A stretch of 64,000 nucleotides of DNA from Lysinibacillus alkalisoli (GCF_014643595.1 NZ_BMJT01000002.1:186001-250000); one strand, 5' to 3'. Counted from the first letter of the stretch, positions 17,857-26,502 are shown. Notes: generated by a model from the sequence alone, not told the origin. Translations and numbers: made by a program.

Positions 17857-18849
17857 TTATAATAATTGCTGAGCAAGCAATTGGTAAGTTTTCAAGCGCT
17901 GCTTTTGGCTATGAGGGATACTAATAATCATAGCTTCATCAAAGCCATAATACGCTTGTTGCTGTTGTAATAAATCACTCACTTGTTGTGCAGAGCCAAC
18001 AAGATGTTGTTTTCTATTGTTTAAAATTTCCATATGATCTAACTCAGATAAAGGGTAGTTCGCTGCTTGTTCAGGTGTTAACAATTGTTCAATGCGTCCC
18101 TTCATAAAATTTAAGCGCCAAATATCTTGTGGTAACGCTTCATAGATGGCTTGTTCTTCTGTATCAGCGACAGTTGCCATATAAGATACGACAATTTGAG
18201 GGCGCGCCATAAAAGAGGATGGCACAAAGTTTTTTGTGTAATGTGCTAAAGTCATTTTATCCATTTCACCTGTGAAAAATTGGGCATAGGAGTAGCCCAT
18301 CCCTTTTTGAGCGGCTTTTAGAGCACTATTTCCGCTAGAGCCTAGCAGCCAGGTTTGAGGCAAATCAACAGCAGTTGGTGTTGCACGTACAGGGCGATAG
18401 AGGTCATCTGTTGGCGGGATATCTTGTAAATAAGATAAAGCGGTGTCTAATTTTTCATACATATTGTGTAACATAGGTTGACGTCCTTCGGCAAGGGCAT
18501 ACATAGACTGACCATCACCACCAGGAGCACGACCAACACCAAAATCAATGCGGTTTGGAGCGTAAGCACTCAACGTTTTAAATACTTCAGCTAATTTTAA
18601 AGGCGAGTAATGCATCATCATAACACCGCCTGTACCAATGCGAATGCGTTCCGTTTTAGCACTAAGATAAGCTGCTGATATTTCTGGTGCGGAGCTTGCA
18701 AAGACGTTTGTATTATGATGCTCAGCTAACCACATACGCTCATAGCCTAAACGGTCACCTAGTTGAGCAAGTTCCACACTATTTTGTAATGCAGTGGTAG
18801 GCGAATGCCCTTTTGTTACGGGTGCCTGATCCAATATACTTAATTTCAA
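17857..18849 (-). CDS. LLM-class flavin-dependent oxidoreductase (luciferase-like)
   Basis: The 330-residue protein belongs to the bacterial luciferase-like monooxygenase superfamily and is closest to the YtmO/YceB/YwcH-type group often annotated MsnO8. LDQAPVTKG at the N-terminus, MWLAEHHN, RIRIGTGGVM and LLGSSG are characteristic family blocks that form the flavin/deazaflavin TIM barrel. The start is a TTG (AGGAAGGGG upstream). The physiological substrate of such proteins is usually unknown. It is a monocistronic gene on the minus strand. Confidence 0.88.
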   Translation of the reverse strand: MKLSILDQAPVTKGHSPTTALQNSVELAQLGDRLGYERMWLAEHHNTNVFASSAPEISAAYLSAKTERIRIGTGGVMMMHYSPLKLAEVFKTLSAYAPNRIDFGVGRAPGGDGQSMYALAEGRQPMLHNMYEKLDTALSYLQDIPPTDDLYRPVRATPTAVDLPQTWLLGSSGNSALKAAQKGMGYSYAQFFTGEMDKMTLAHYTKNFVPSSFMARPQIVVSYMATVADTEEQAIYEALPQDIWRLNFMKGRIEQLLTPEQAANYPLSELDHMEILNNRKQHLVGSAQQVSDLLQQQQAYYGFDEAMIISIPHSQKQRLKTYQLLAQQLL

Positions 18850-19020
18850 AAAAACATCCCCTTCCTGTACATATCATAGCGCAATGCTTAGGTATTACAT
18901 ACCGATATGCTCTATAAAATTAGCTAGGCTTTATCATAATGAATGGGAATGCCATGATGTGATGTAAAGTACAAACGAAGAAGTATATCTTATGCTCATG
19001 CAAATATTGAGACAAAATAA

Positions 19021-19055
19021 AAATGGTAAGAGAAAAAGATTTTCTCTTTACCATG
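19021..19055 (-). terminator. terminator after the HAD phosphatase gene
   Basis: An inverted repeat (ATGGTAAAGAGAAAA / TTTTTCTCTTACCAT, one bulge) lies just downstream of the minus-strand HAD gene and is followed on that strand by ATTTTTATTTT. The remaining gap up to 18850 shows nothing recognisable. Confidence 0.7.
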
Positions 19056-19069
19056 CCTTCATTTACCTT

Positions 19070-19717
19070 TTATTGTGATGAAATCGTTAATAATTGTTTC
19101 ATTGTATGAATGAGGTATGTTGGTTTTACTGTTGCCAATTTTTCTGTGCCATGGCTCCCCCAAGCTACGCCACAAGTAGCAACGTGCGCAGCGTGCCCCA
19201 TCTCTATATCAAAGGTGGCATCGCCAATCATAATCGTTTGCTCTCGTTGTAAGTGAAAGCGCTCAACTAAATAATTGATGCTTTCAGGGTCTGGTTTAAA
19301 ACGTGTGACATCATCAGCACCAATAATGGCAGTGAAGTAATTGGCAATCTTTAATGCTTGTAGGTTGCGTAATAAGACAGCAGAACTTTTACTCGAGGCA
19401 ACAAATAGGGAAGCACCTTGCTGCTGTAATGTGTGTAAGACAAGCTCAACATCAGGAAATAGTGTTAGTGAACCTGCTTCAAATTTTTTATAATGTGCCC
19501 GAAATGTAGTAAGTAACTCATTGAAAGTCGCATCATCTAGTGGCTCAGATGCCATTTCTCGAAATGAAATTTCGATCGGAATCCCCATATAGTGTGCGAT
19601 TTCATCATCATTAGGTATGATAAGTGATAAATCCTTATAGGCGGCTTGTGTTGCTAAAATACTACATGTTTTAGAATCGCCTAATGTCCCATCAAAATCA
19701 AAAATATAGTTTTTCAT
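19070..19717 (-). CDS. HAD-superfamily hydrolase, phosphoglycolate phosphatase-like
   Basis: The 215-residue cytosolic phosphatase has HAD motif I DFDGTLGDS at its N-terminus, motif II VASSKS, motif III lysine in RFKPDP and motif IV IGDATFDIE. The cap lies between motifs I and II, as in PGP/PpaX-type enzymes. The frame is open for 32 more codons upstream, but GAGAGGTGTAAC just before the ATG at 19717 fixes the start and avoids overlap with the divergent gene at 19807. The substrate is not known. Confidence 0.87.
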   Translation of the reverse strand: MKNYIFDFDGTLGDSKTCSILATQAAYKDLSLIIPNDDEIAHYMGIPIEISFREMASEPLDDATFNELLTTFRAHYKKFEAGSLTLFPDVELVLHTLQQQGASLFVASSKSSAVLLRNLQALKIANYFTAIIGADDVTRFKPDPESINYLVERFHLQREQTIMIGDATFDIEMGHAAHVATCGVAWGSHGTEKLATVKPTYLIHTMKQLLTISSQ

Positions 19718-19806
19718 TGTTACACCTCTCTCTATCGTTACATTGTATAATGGAATAATAAAAAAGCAAAAGGACAAAGGTCTTTTAAGAGCGAGGAGGA
19801 CGTATA

Positions 19807-20121
19807 ATGCCATTTCTCATTATTACATTGATTGCGATCCCGCTATGTATCATGGCTTTCTTTTTATTACAAGGGAAGGGCGCTAATTTGATTGCAGGGT
19901 ATAATACGATGAGCCCTGAAGAGCAGGCTAAAATAAATGAAGTAGCCTTAGCAAAAGCTTTAGGGAAACTTTTAGTCGCTATTATACTATGCTTATATTT
20001 GTTTCCTTTAAGTGATTACTTAGGGTACGAAGGGCTACAATATGTAGGTATTGCTGTAATCGTAGGTTTAACGATAATAAGCATTATTTATGTGAATACA
20101 CATAGTCGATTTAAGCGATGA
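19807..20121 (+). CDS. DUF3784 family small membrane protein
   Basis: A 104-residue protein with an N-terminal hydrophobic helix, a polar loop LIAGYNTMSPEEQAKINE and two further hydrophobic helices. The loop is the hallmark of DUF3784 proteins, of unknown function. GCGAGGAGGACG precedes the ATG. It is transcribed divergently from the HAD phosphatase and ends at a terminator. Confidence 0.85.
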   Translation: MPFLIITLIAIPLCIMAFFLLQGKGANLIAGYNTMSPEEQAKINEVALAKALGKLLVAIILCLYLFPLSDYLGYEGLQYVGIAVIVGLTIISIIYVNTHSRFKR

Positions 20122-20134
20122 TCAACCGAATGTC

Positions 20135-20166
20135 AAAAAGGCTACCACTAGTGGTGAGCCTTTTAT
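20135..20166. terminator. terminator between convergent genes
   Basis: AAAAGGCTACCAC and GTGGTGAGCCTTTT form a nearly perfect hairpin between the DUF3784 gene and the minus-strand small gene; the A/T-rich flanks suit both strands. Confidence 0.78.
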
Positions 20167-20466
20167 TTATGCCTCTAGACCAATCACATAAAGCTGTCCT
20201 TCCTTTGTGAGCTCACATTGTAAGATAACGGAACTTTCCTCATCGTTAAACCATAAATAACAAACATCAATCCATGTATGTCCATCCTTTTCATCAAGAT
20301 GAATGTTTGAGGTATGATGCGGCGTGAGCGTTCCTTGCCACTGTAAAATCATTTGTATTTCTTCATATGTTTTGGCACTGCATAATTGCTGTGTAATAAA
20401 GAAATCTTTATTTTTGTTACTAAGTTGTAGCAATACTTCCTTAATTTGTGCGCTTATTCTTTCCAA
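20167..20466 (-). CDS. hypothetical protein, 99 residues
   Basis: I do not recognise this protein. It is soluble, acidic to neutral, with a helical N-terminal half (QIKEVLLQLSNKNKDF) and probable beta strands afterwards (TWIDVCYLWFNDEES). The start is a TTG with AAAGG about 11 bases upstream, which is weak. Its placement convergent to the DUF3784 gene and divergent from the NRAMP-like operon supports a real but unassigned gene. Confidence 0.55.
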   Translation of the reverse strand: MERISAQIKEVLLQLSNKNKDFFITQQLCSAKTYEEIQMILQWQGTLTPHHTSNIHLDEKDGHTWIDVCYLWFNDEESSVILQCELTKEGQLYVIGLEA

Positions 20467-20573
20467 AGTAATTCCAACCTTTGTCTTTTAATTGTCCTCA
20501 AATATCCTGTATGATGTTAAAATTATAACTTTTTAATCAAAGTTTGGCGACTAATAAACATATGAATAAGATG

Positions 20574-20587
20574 TGATAGCGCTTTCT
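20574..20587 (+). promoter_or_regulatory. cre-like catabolite control site
   Basis: TGATAGCGCTTTCT matches the Bacillus CcpA-binding consensus TGNAANCGNWNNCW at all but one defined position. It lies about 95 bases before the NRAMP-like gene. Confidence 0.5.
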
Positions 20588-20590
20588 TTT

Positions 20591-20625
20591 TATTTAAAGA
20601 CATATAAAGGTTGTGTCTTTAAATA
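20591..20625 (+). promoter_or_regulatory. perfect 12-bp inverted repeat, candidate operator
   Basis: TATTTAAAGACA at 20591-20602 is the exact reverse complement of TGTCTTTAAATA at 20614-20625, with an 11-base spacer. It sits just upstream of a TATAAT sequence at 20637-20642. There is no T-run after it, so it is more likely a protein-binding operator than a terminator. The candidate ligand is the regulator encoded at the end of the operon. Confidence 0.65.
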
Positions 20626-20680
20626 AATTTGTCTCTTATAATCAAATTAAATATTCAGAACATTCAAAGGAGTGAAAGCG

Positions 20681-21916
20681 ATGACCGTTCAACACAAAGG
20701 GGAGGCAACACCAGCAGTAAAAAAGAAAAATTTTTTACGTTATTTAGGACCAGGTTTAATTACAGCTGCCTTAATGGTAGGACCAGGGTCTGTTACGTTG
20801 TCATCTAAAATAGGTGCGATTTACGGGGCAGAGTTAGTTTGGACATTAGTAATTGCTGTTGTGTTAATGATGGGTTATACAGAGATGAGTGCTCGGATTG
20901 GTATAGCAGCTAACGGCACTTTTATTGGCGTTGTTAAAGAGAAGATGGGGGTTGGTATTGGTGCCATCATTGGTATTGGTGCATTTTTAGTAACAACGTC
21001 TTTTCAAGCAGGAAATGCGATTGGTACAGGTATTGCGGTTGAAGCTGTCACAGGTATTAATGCTAAAGTGTGGATTGTTACACTTACCTTACTCGCAATT
21101 TCATTACTATTTTTCAAGCAGTTTTACCAACTATTAGAGAAGTTAATGTTAGGTTTAGTCGTATTAATGTTAGGTACTTTTCTCATTACAACGCTCATTG
21201 TACGCCCTTCATTACACGATATTTTTTCGGGATTTATTCCGACATTGCCTGAGGGGAGTATTGGTTTAGTCGTTGCCTTATTTGCCACATCTTTTTCTAT
21301 TGTAGGCGCTGTGTATCAATCGTATTTAGTACGTGAGAAGGGGCTAGGTTTAAAAGATGCTAAAGCGAGTGGGCAAGAGGCAATTTTCGGTATTTTTTTA
21401 CTAGGTATTATTTCTTTTCTCATTATGATTACCGCAGCTACTGTACTAAAGCCTGTAGGCATTGTAGTAGATAATGCTGTAGAGATGGGTGAAGCATTGC
21501 GTCCTTCTTTTGGAAGTTATGCTACGTTTATCTTTATGCTAGGGCTCTTTGGGGCATCATTCTCATCTTTAATTGGTAATGCGACAATTGGTGGTTCATT
21601 ATTATCAGATGGCTTTGGTTTTGGCAAAAATTTAAAGGATAAAAAGGTGAGAATGGCCATTATTGCTGTGATGACGTTTGGCTCCATAGTCGCGTTATTA
21701 TTTGATGGTGCTCCTGTTAATCTTATTATCTTTGCGCAAGGGATTACCATTTTTATTGTACCTGTTATTGCCATTGTGATTTTACTTATGGCAAACCGTA
21801 AAGATGTTATGGGTGAGCTGAAGAATGGTCTATTAAGCAATACGTTAGGTGTTATAGGATTACTTGTTTTACTATATTTAGCCTTTACTAATTTTAAAAA
21901 TATTTTTTTAACATAG
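20681..21916 (+). CDS. NRAMP-superfamily transporter lacking canonical metal-binding motifs
   Basis: The 411-residue protein has about 11 membrane segments and the overall NRAMP pattern (LGPGLITAALMVGPGSVT in helix 1, GYTEMSARIGIA in helix 2-3). In true manganese/iron NRAMPs helix 1 carries DPGN and helix 6 carries MPH; here these positions read GPGS and SIVGAVYQS, so the usual metal ligands are missing. Manganese uptake is therefore doubtful. The next three genes encode a reductase/epimerase, a DapA-like lyase and a regulator, suggesting an organic acid or sugar-derived substrate, which is inference. The ATG at 20681 is preferred over GTG at 20672 from AAAGGAG spacing. Confidence 0.82.
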   Translation: MTVQHKGEATPAVKKKNFLRYLGPGLITAALMVGPGSVTLSSKIGAIYGAELVWTLVIAVVLMMGYTEMSARIGIAANGTFIGVVKEKMGVGIGAIIGIGAFLVTTSFQAGNAIGTGIAVEAVTGINAKVWIVTLTLLAISLLFFKQFYQLLEKLMLGLVVLMLGTFLITTLIVRPSLHDIFSGFIPTLPEGSIGLVVALFATSFSIVGAVYQSYLVREKGLGLKDAKASGQEAIFGIFLLGIISFLIMITAATVLKPVGIVVDNAVEMGEALRPSFGSYATFIFMLGLFGASFSSLIGNATIGGSLLSDGFGFGKNLKDKKVRMAIIAVMTFGSIVALLFDGAPVNLIIFAQGITIFIVPVIAIVILLMANRKDVMGELKNGLLSNTLGVIGLLVLLYLAFTNFKNIFLT

Positions 21917-21928
21917 GAGGATTTCAAT

Positions 21929-22948
21929 ATGATACAAAATGTTCAACAATTAGAAAATTATATGACGCAACCATCACAAGGATTAATCGATGATGTTAAA
22001 CAAATGCAAGGTGATTTTATGATTTTAGGTATTGGTGGTAAAATGGGGCCAACATTAGCCTATGCGTTAAAAAAAGCGTTAATTGCTCTCGGCTCTTCGC
22101 AACGTGTGATCGGTGTATCTCGTTTCTCTAACAGTACCTTGCAAGCAGAATTAGAAGCGCAAGGCATTGAAACTATCGCTTGTGATTTATTAGATGATGC
22201 GGCGTTACAACAGTTACCACAAGTGGAGAATGTGATTTATATGGCTGGCAATAAGTTTGGCACACAGGGCAATGAACACTTCACATGGGCAATGAATAGC
22301 TATTTACCAGGGCGAGTGGCAGACCACTTTAAAACCGCACGTTTTGTAGTCTTCTCAACAGGCAATGTGTACCCATTTAGCCCAGTAGGAAACGGTGGTT
22401 GTGATGAGACGGTACATCCTGAGCCGATTGGCGAATATGGACAATCGTCTTTAGGGAGAGAGCGAGTATTTACGTATTTTTCTCATAAGAATGAAACGCC
22501 AGTCGCTATTTTTCGCTTAAACTATGCCATCGATTTACGCTATGGCGTACTTGTAGAAATTGCAAAGTCAGTTTATCATGAACAACCGATTGATGTAACG
22601 ATGGGATATTTTAATGTGATTTGGCAAGGTAGCGCTAATGAATATGCGATTCGTGCTTTATTACATGCGACAACACCACCCACTATTTTTAATGCTACAG
22701 GGCCTGAAACTTTATCCATTCGATGGGTGGCACAGCAATTTGGTAAACGTATACAAAAAACGCCAACATTCATTGGTGAAGAAGCACCAAATGCATTACT
22801 CAGCAATTCGTCAAAAGCACATCAAACATTTGGTTATCCAAGTGTGACAGTACAAGAGATGATAGATCTAATTGCATCATGGCTTATGAATGATGGTGAG
22901 CTTATTAATAAGCCTACTCATTTCCAAGAGCGAAAGGGGCAATACTAA
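21929..22948 (+). CDS. NAD-dependent epimerase/dehydratase family protein (extended SDR)
   Basis: The 339-residue protein has an extended short-chain dehydrogenase fold with the nucleotide motif LGIGGKMGPTLAYAL near residue 33 and a downstream VVFSTGNVYP strand typical of SDR serine regions. The active-site stretch reads YGQSSLGRE, where the normal YxxxK lysine is replaced by serine, so catalysis may differ or be reduced. It follows the NRAMP-like gene by 12 bases and overlaps the next gene by one base. A role in metabolising a carboxylate or sugar substrate is inferred from context. Confidence 0.85.
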   Translation: MIQNVQQLENYMTQPSQGLIDDVKQMQGDFMILGIGGKMGPTLAYALKKALIALGSSQRVIGVSRFSNSTLQAELEAQGIETIACDLLDDAALQQLPQVENVIYMAGNKFGTQGNEHFTWAMNSYLPGRVADHFKTARFVVFSTGNVYPFSPVGNGGCDETVHPEPIGEYGQSSLGRERVFTYFSHKNETPVAIFRLNYAIDLRYGVLVEIAKSVYHEQPIDVTMGYFNVIWQGSANEYAIRALLHATTPPTIFNATGPETLSIRWVAQQFGKRIQKTPTFIGEEAPNALLSNSSKAHQTFGYPSVTVQEMIDLIASWLMNDGELINKPTHFQERKGQY

Positions 22949-23991
22949 TGCAAACATCTGTAGCAACAAAAATCCAAGATGGCGCATTTATTCCTGCACA
23001 TCCACTTGCATTAACTAAAGACAAAAAGATTGATGAATATGCACAGCGTCGTTTGACACGTTATTATATTAAGGCAGGAGTAGGTGGCATTGCGGTTGGT
23101 GTGCATACTACTCAATTTGAAATTCATGATGATCTTACCTTATATCAACGTGTTTTAACATTAGCGGCAGAAGAGATGAACCAGCATGCACCTGATGACT
23201 TTATTCGCATTGCGGGGGTAAGTGGTGAGCTACAAGCGGCACTACAAGAAGCAGAAATTGCAAAGTCATTAGGTTACCATGCCATTTTATTAAGTAATAA
23301 TGGTTTACACCATGTATCAGAAGAAGGTTTACTAACACGTGCTGAAGAAGTGGCGCAAGTTCTACCTATTATTGGCTTTTACTTACAACCAGCGGTAGGT
23401 GGGCGCATATTCTCCTATGCTTATTGGCAGAAATTTGCGGAGATTGACCGAATGATTGCCATTAAAATGGCGCCATTTGACCGCTATTTAACAATTGAAG
23501 TGGCGCGTGCAGTATTACATTCAAGTCGCAGAGAGCAGATTGCTTTATACACAGGGAATGACGATAATATTGTGAATGACTTATTCACTACCTTTACAGA
23601 AGAGGTAGATGGTGTTTTACAAAGTAAAAGAATAGTAGGTGGCTTATTGGGGCATTGGTCGGTTTGGACACATACAGCTGTGGCATTATTTGAGCAAATT
23701 AAAGCAGCGCGTAACCTAGAGCAAATGGATATTAAATGGCATACCATAGCGCAACAAGTCACAGATAGTAATGCTGCTTTTTTTGACAGTCGTCATCAAT
23801 TTAAAGGAAGTATAGCAGGCATCAACGAAGTATTACGTAGACAAGGTCTCTTACAAGGGAATTGGTGCCTAAGTGAAAAAGAAGTATTAAGTGTAGGGCA
23901 GGCGGAAGAAATTGACCGTGTTTACCGCCTGTATCCACAATTACATGACGACGCTTTTGTTGAGCAGTTTTTACAACAAGATAACGAATAG
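22948..23991 (+). CDS. dihydrodipicolinate synthase/N-acetylneuraminate lyase family protein
   Basis: The 347-residue protein is a DapA-family TIM-barrel lyase or aldolase. The Schiff-base lysine is visible in MIAIKMAPFDRY, and the strand bearing the conserved tyrosine reads GFYLQPAVGG, resembling the YxxP pattern. It is longer than a typical DapA (about 290), and the N-terminal part AHPLALTKDKKID has the usual start of the barrel. Chromosomal DapA would not be located in such an operon, so a catabolic aldolase, lyase or dehydratase acting on a 2-oxo acid is likely. The start overlaps the previous stop. Confidence 0.85.
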   Translation: MQTSVATKIQDGAFIPAHPLALTKDKKIDEYAQRRLTRYYIKAGVGGIAVGVHTTQFEIHDDLTLYQRVLTLAAEEMNQHAPDDFIRIAGVSGELQAALQEAEIAKSLGYHAILLSNNGLHHVSEEGLLTRAEEVAQVLPIIGFYLQPAVGGRIFSYAYWQKFAEIDRMIAIKMAPFDRYLTIEVARAVLHSSRREQIALYTGNDDNIVNDLFTTFTEEVDGVLQSKRIVGGLLGHWSVWTHTAVALFEQIKAARNLEQMDIKWHTIAQQVTDSNAAFFDSRHQFKGSIAGINEVLRRQGLLQGNWCLSEKEVLSVGQAEEIDRVYRLYPQLHDDAFVEQFLQQDNE

Positions 23992-24005
23992 AAGGAGGAG
24001 TTGAC

Positions 24006-25262
24006 ATGTTGACGATTGCGGTTATTGGCCCCACTTGGTTAAAGCGTAGAATACACGAGGCATTTGCTATGTTTCCAAATATTACGATGCACTACTTTGA
24101 GACAAATGACATAAGTGAATTGATGCCTAATGTAGTACATGCTCTGCGCCAAGCACATTGCATACTGTTTACACATCGCGCTTACGAACAATCTGTACGT
24201 GAACAGCGTCAACTCCCAATTCCTACGTATTATGTACCATTGAAGGGAGGCTGTATCTATGAGGCATACTTTCAGCTCGTACAACAACAAAAGATTACAA
24301 CATTAAGTGTCGATGGTATGGAGTTAGCCTATTTGACACAGCCTTTAACTCAGATGAACCAAGCATGTACAACAGCAGCAGTTACCTATCATTTAACAAA
24401 TGAAGCCGAAACAGTAAAGGCTCATCTTATTCATTGTCATCACCTTAAACATGGTGTGATGACATGTAGTCATTATGTGGCGCAAGAGTTACAAGCGAGA
24501 GGGATAACGGTTGTGTTATTAAAGCCAACAATTGAAGATGTTGTGGTGTTAATTGAGCGGATCTTACTGTCTACAGATGAGCGTCGTCAAAAAGAACATC
24601 AAATCGTGCTTGGGAAAATTGAGGTACATAGCCAAACGTTATTAAACAAAAGCTTTAAGTCTCAATCATTAAAAAAGTATAAAGTGGATCGCATTGTCGC
24701 TAATTTTGCAGATGAATTAAATGGTTACTTATTGCCAACGACAACTTTACAATATAATTTTATATGCCATAGAGGTGAATTTGAACGCATTACAGAAGGT
24801 TATAAAGTCTTACCTGTATTACGTGATATTTTTCAAATTGAGCAAGCGATTATTTGTTGCGGGGTAGGTTTTGGGATGACAATTCAAGCAGCTGCTGCAC
24901 ATGCAGATATTGCGTTAACACAAGCTCAACAACATAAAACAACTTGTGCTTTTATTGTGACAGAACAACGCAATGTATTTGGTCCGATTACGGTAGATGC
25001 ACCTGTCGTATATAGTTTAACAAATACTCGTATTAACGATAAACAAGCTTATCAACTTGAAAAGGTACGCGCCTATGTACAAAAAAATGAGCGTACGATT
25101 TTTACATCCAATGATGTGGCATTAGTTTTACAAATTACAGTACGTACAGCTAATCGTCTGCTCACACAGTGGGTGGATGCCAATTATATTGATATTCATG
25201 GGGTAGAGCGCGTTAATCGTAAGGGGCGACCACGTCAATACTACACATTTGTGGATGTGTAA
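24006..25262 (+). CDS. PrpR-like sensor domain transcriptional regulator
   Basis: The 418-residue protein has no membrane segment. Its N-terminal half resembles the PrpR sensory domain (GVMTCSHYVAQELQARGI, then a long connecting helix). A middle segment with CCGVGFGMTIQAAAAHA looks like a degenerate GGDEF or GTP-cyclohydrolase III-like domain. The C-terminus (SNDVALVLQITVRTANRLLT and KGRPRQYYTF) is a winged helix. I infer a ligand-sensing regulator controlling this operon through the inverted repeat at 20.6 kb. GAAGGAGGAG precedes the ATG. The assignment rests on pattern recognition and would need a profile search. Confidence 0.7.
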   Translation: MLTIAVIGPTWLKRRIHEAFAMFPNITMHYFETNDISELMPNVVHALRQAHCILFTHRAYEQSVREQRQLPIPTYYVPLKGGCIYEAYFQLVQQQKITTLSVDGMELAYLTQPLTQMNQACTTAAVTYHLTNEAETVKAHLIHCHHLKHGVMTCSHYVAQELQARGITVVLLKPTIEDVVVLIERILLSTDERRQKEHQIVLGKIEVHSQTLLNKSFKSQSLKKYKVDRIVANFADELNGYLLPTTTLQYNFICHRGEFERITEGYKVLPVLRDIFQIEQAIICCGVGFGMTIQAAAAHADIALTQAQQHKTTCAFIVTEQRNVFGPITVDAPVVYSLTNTRINDKQAYQLEKVRAYVQKNERTIFTSNDVALVLQITVRTANRLLTQWVDANYIDIHGVERVNRKGRPRQYYTFVDV

Positions 25263-25323
25263 AAAGAGCTTATTTTCATAGCTCTTTTTTTATGCACAAT
25301 TTTTGCATATTTTTCTGTTAACA

Positions 25324-25336
25324 TATACGGGGTATA
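25324..25336 (+). promoter_or_regulatory. inverted repeat in the cueP promoter, possible copper-responsive operator
   Basis: TATAC-GGG-GTATA lies about 25 bases before the cueP start. It somewhat resembles GC-core operators of CsoR-type copper sensors, but the resemblance is partial. Confidence 0.35.
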
Positions 25337-25359
25337 GGTGTTAAAAGGAGTGATAATAA

Positions 25360-25902
25360 ATGGTGAAAAGATGGCGAGTAGCTAGTGTGCTAACACTAGC
25401 AGCAGTAATATTAAGTGCTTGTAATAGTGAAGGGACAGTGACGAGCGAGACAGAAGAAATCCCGGTACAGGAGTTAAAAGAGCTTGTTCGTGCTTATGGA
25501 GATCGAGAAATTACAAGTAATGTAGCTTCCATTACGGGAGAAGAGCTTTACATTGTAAGTGAAAAAGAAGAGCGTAATATTGCGTTACCTAAGGATGAGT
25601 TTTTTGTATCCATTGCGCCCTATGAAAAAGAAACCCATGATTGCCGTATGCATAGTTTAACGACATGCCAAGGTGAGTTAGTAGAAGAGGAGTTTATTGT
25701 AAAAGTAACCGACGACTCAGGCAAAGAAGTAATGAATGAAACGCGTAATAGTGGAGTTAATGGTTTTGTTGATCTATGGTTACCACGCGATGAAAACTTA
25801 AAAGTTACAATTCAAAAAGGTGAGGCTAGTGTAACAGCCAATATTGAAACCTTTAATGATAGCTTAACTTGCATTACAACAATGCAACTGCCAGCTGTCT
25901 AA
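25360..25902 (+). CDS. cueP: CueP family metal-binding lipoprotein
   Basis: The 180-residue lipoprotein has the lipobox ILSAC with cysteine 21. Its mature part matches the CueP family: FFVSIAPYEKETHDC, SLTTCQGEL, NGFVDLWLPRDENLKVTI and a final TFNDSLTCITTMQL. Three conserved cysteines are at 95, 103 and 171, the family's metal-binding set. In Salmonella CueP is a periplasmic copper-binding protein; the Gram-positive version should sit outside the membrane. TTAAAAGGAG precedes the ATG. Its neighbours are unrelated, and no copper ATPase or CsoR gene occurs within the window. Confidence 0.9.
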   Translation: MVKRWRVASVLTLAAVILSACNSEGTVTSETEEIPVQELKELVRAYGDREITSNVASITGEELYIVSEKEERNIALPKDEFFVSIAPYEKETHDCRMHSLTTCQGELVEEEFIVKVTDDSGKEVMNETRNSGVNGFVDLWLPRDENLKVTIQKGEASVTANIETFNDSLTCITTMQLPAV

Positions 25903-25931
25903 AGTAGCATCTTCATACCCCTCTAAAGTAA

Positions 25932-25973
25932 AAAAGTGGTACAGAAAGCGTTAACGCTTTCTGTACCACTTTT
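25932..25973. terminator. bidirectional terminator, perfect 21-bp palindrome
   Basis: The arms AAAAGTGGTACAGAAAGCGTT and the exact reverse complement abut without a loop. A- and T-runs flank them, between convergent cueP and the minus-strand lipoprotein gene. Confidence 0.88.
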
Positions 25974-25977
25974 CTCG

Positions 25978-26367
25978 TTAAGAGTATCTTTGAATGTAAA
26001 TCGTATCTTGGTCAGGCGTTAACTTTGTACTATCAATGGTAAAATCGCAGTGAGCCCGGTGAATGTCTACACTTTCTATAATTTTATCTTCATGTAAAAA
26101 GACAAGTAAGTAAATATTGTCACTATTCGTCACATTAGTTTGTTCAGAGAACGGAAAGCCTAATGTTGATGTAATCTCATTGTGCTGTGTGTAGGGCGGG
26201 AATAAATATGCCTCCTGCCAATCAAATTCTACCATTGAAGTAAGTTCGACTTTTTCGAGTTTTGGATTTTGTATAACAGCCTGTAAATCGGCTGCTAATG
26301 TATTATGTTGAGACTGACAAGCGGTTAGCATAAGCAATGTTAGCCATAATAGCCAGCATTTTTTCAT
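25978..26367 (-). CDS. small putative lipoprotein
   Basis: A 129-residue protein with a signal peptide ending LLMLTACQSQ, so a lipidated cysteine at position 17 is predicted. The mature part contains no family motif I recognise. AAAGGGGGCACTTGT precedes the ATG. It is convergent with cueP and stands alone; function unknown. Confidence 0.75.
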   Translation of the reverse strand: MKKCWLLWLTLLMLTACQSQHNTLAADLQAVIQNPKLEKVELTSMVEFDWQEAYLFPPYTQHNEITSTLGFPFSEQTNVTNSDNIYLLVFLHEDKIIESVDIHRAHCDFTIDSTKLTPDQDTIYIQRYS

Positions 26368-26502
26368 ACAAGTGCCCCCTTTAATTCCTTTATATTATAG
26401 CGAATAATGGTTAAAAAACCTATTCGACTTTTGGCATAAAGAAGATCGTTACATGGCAATATTCCCTCAATACATAACCGATATACCTAAAATAAAAAAG
26501 TT

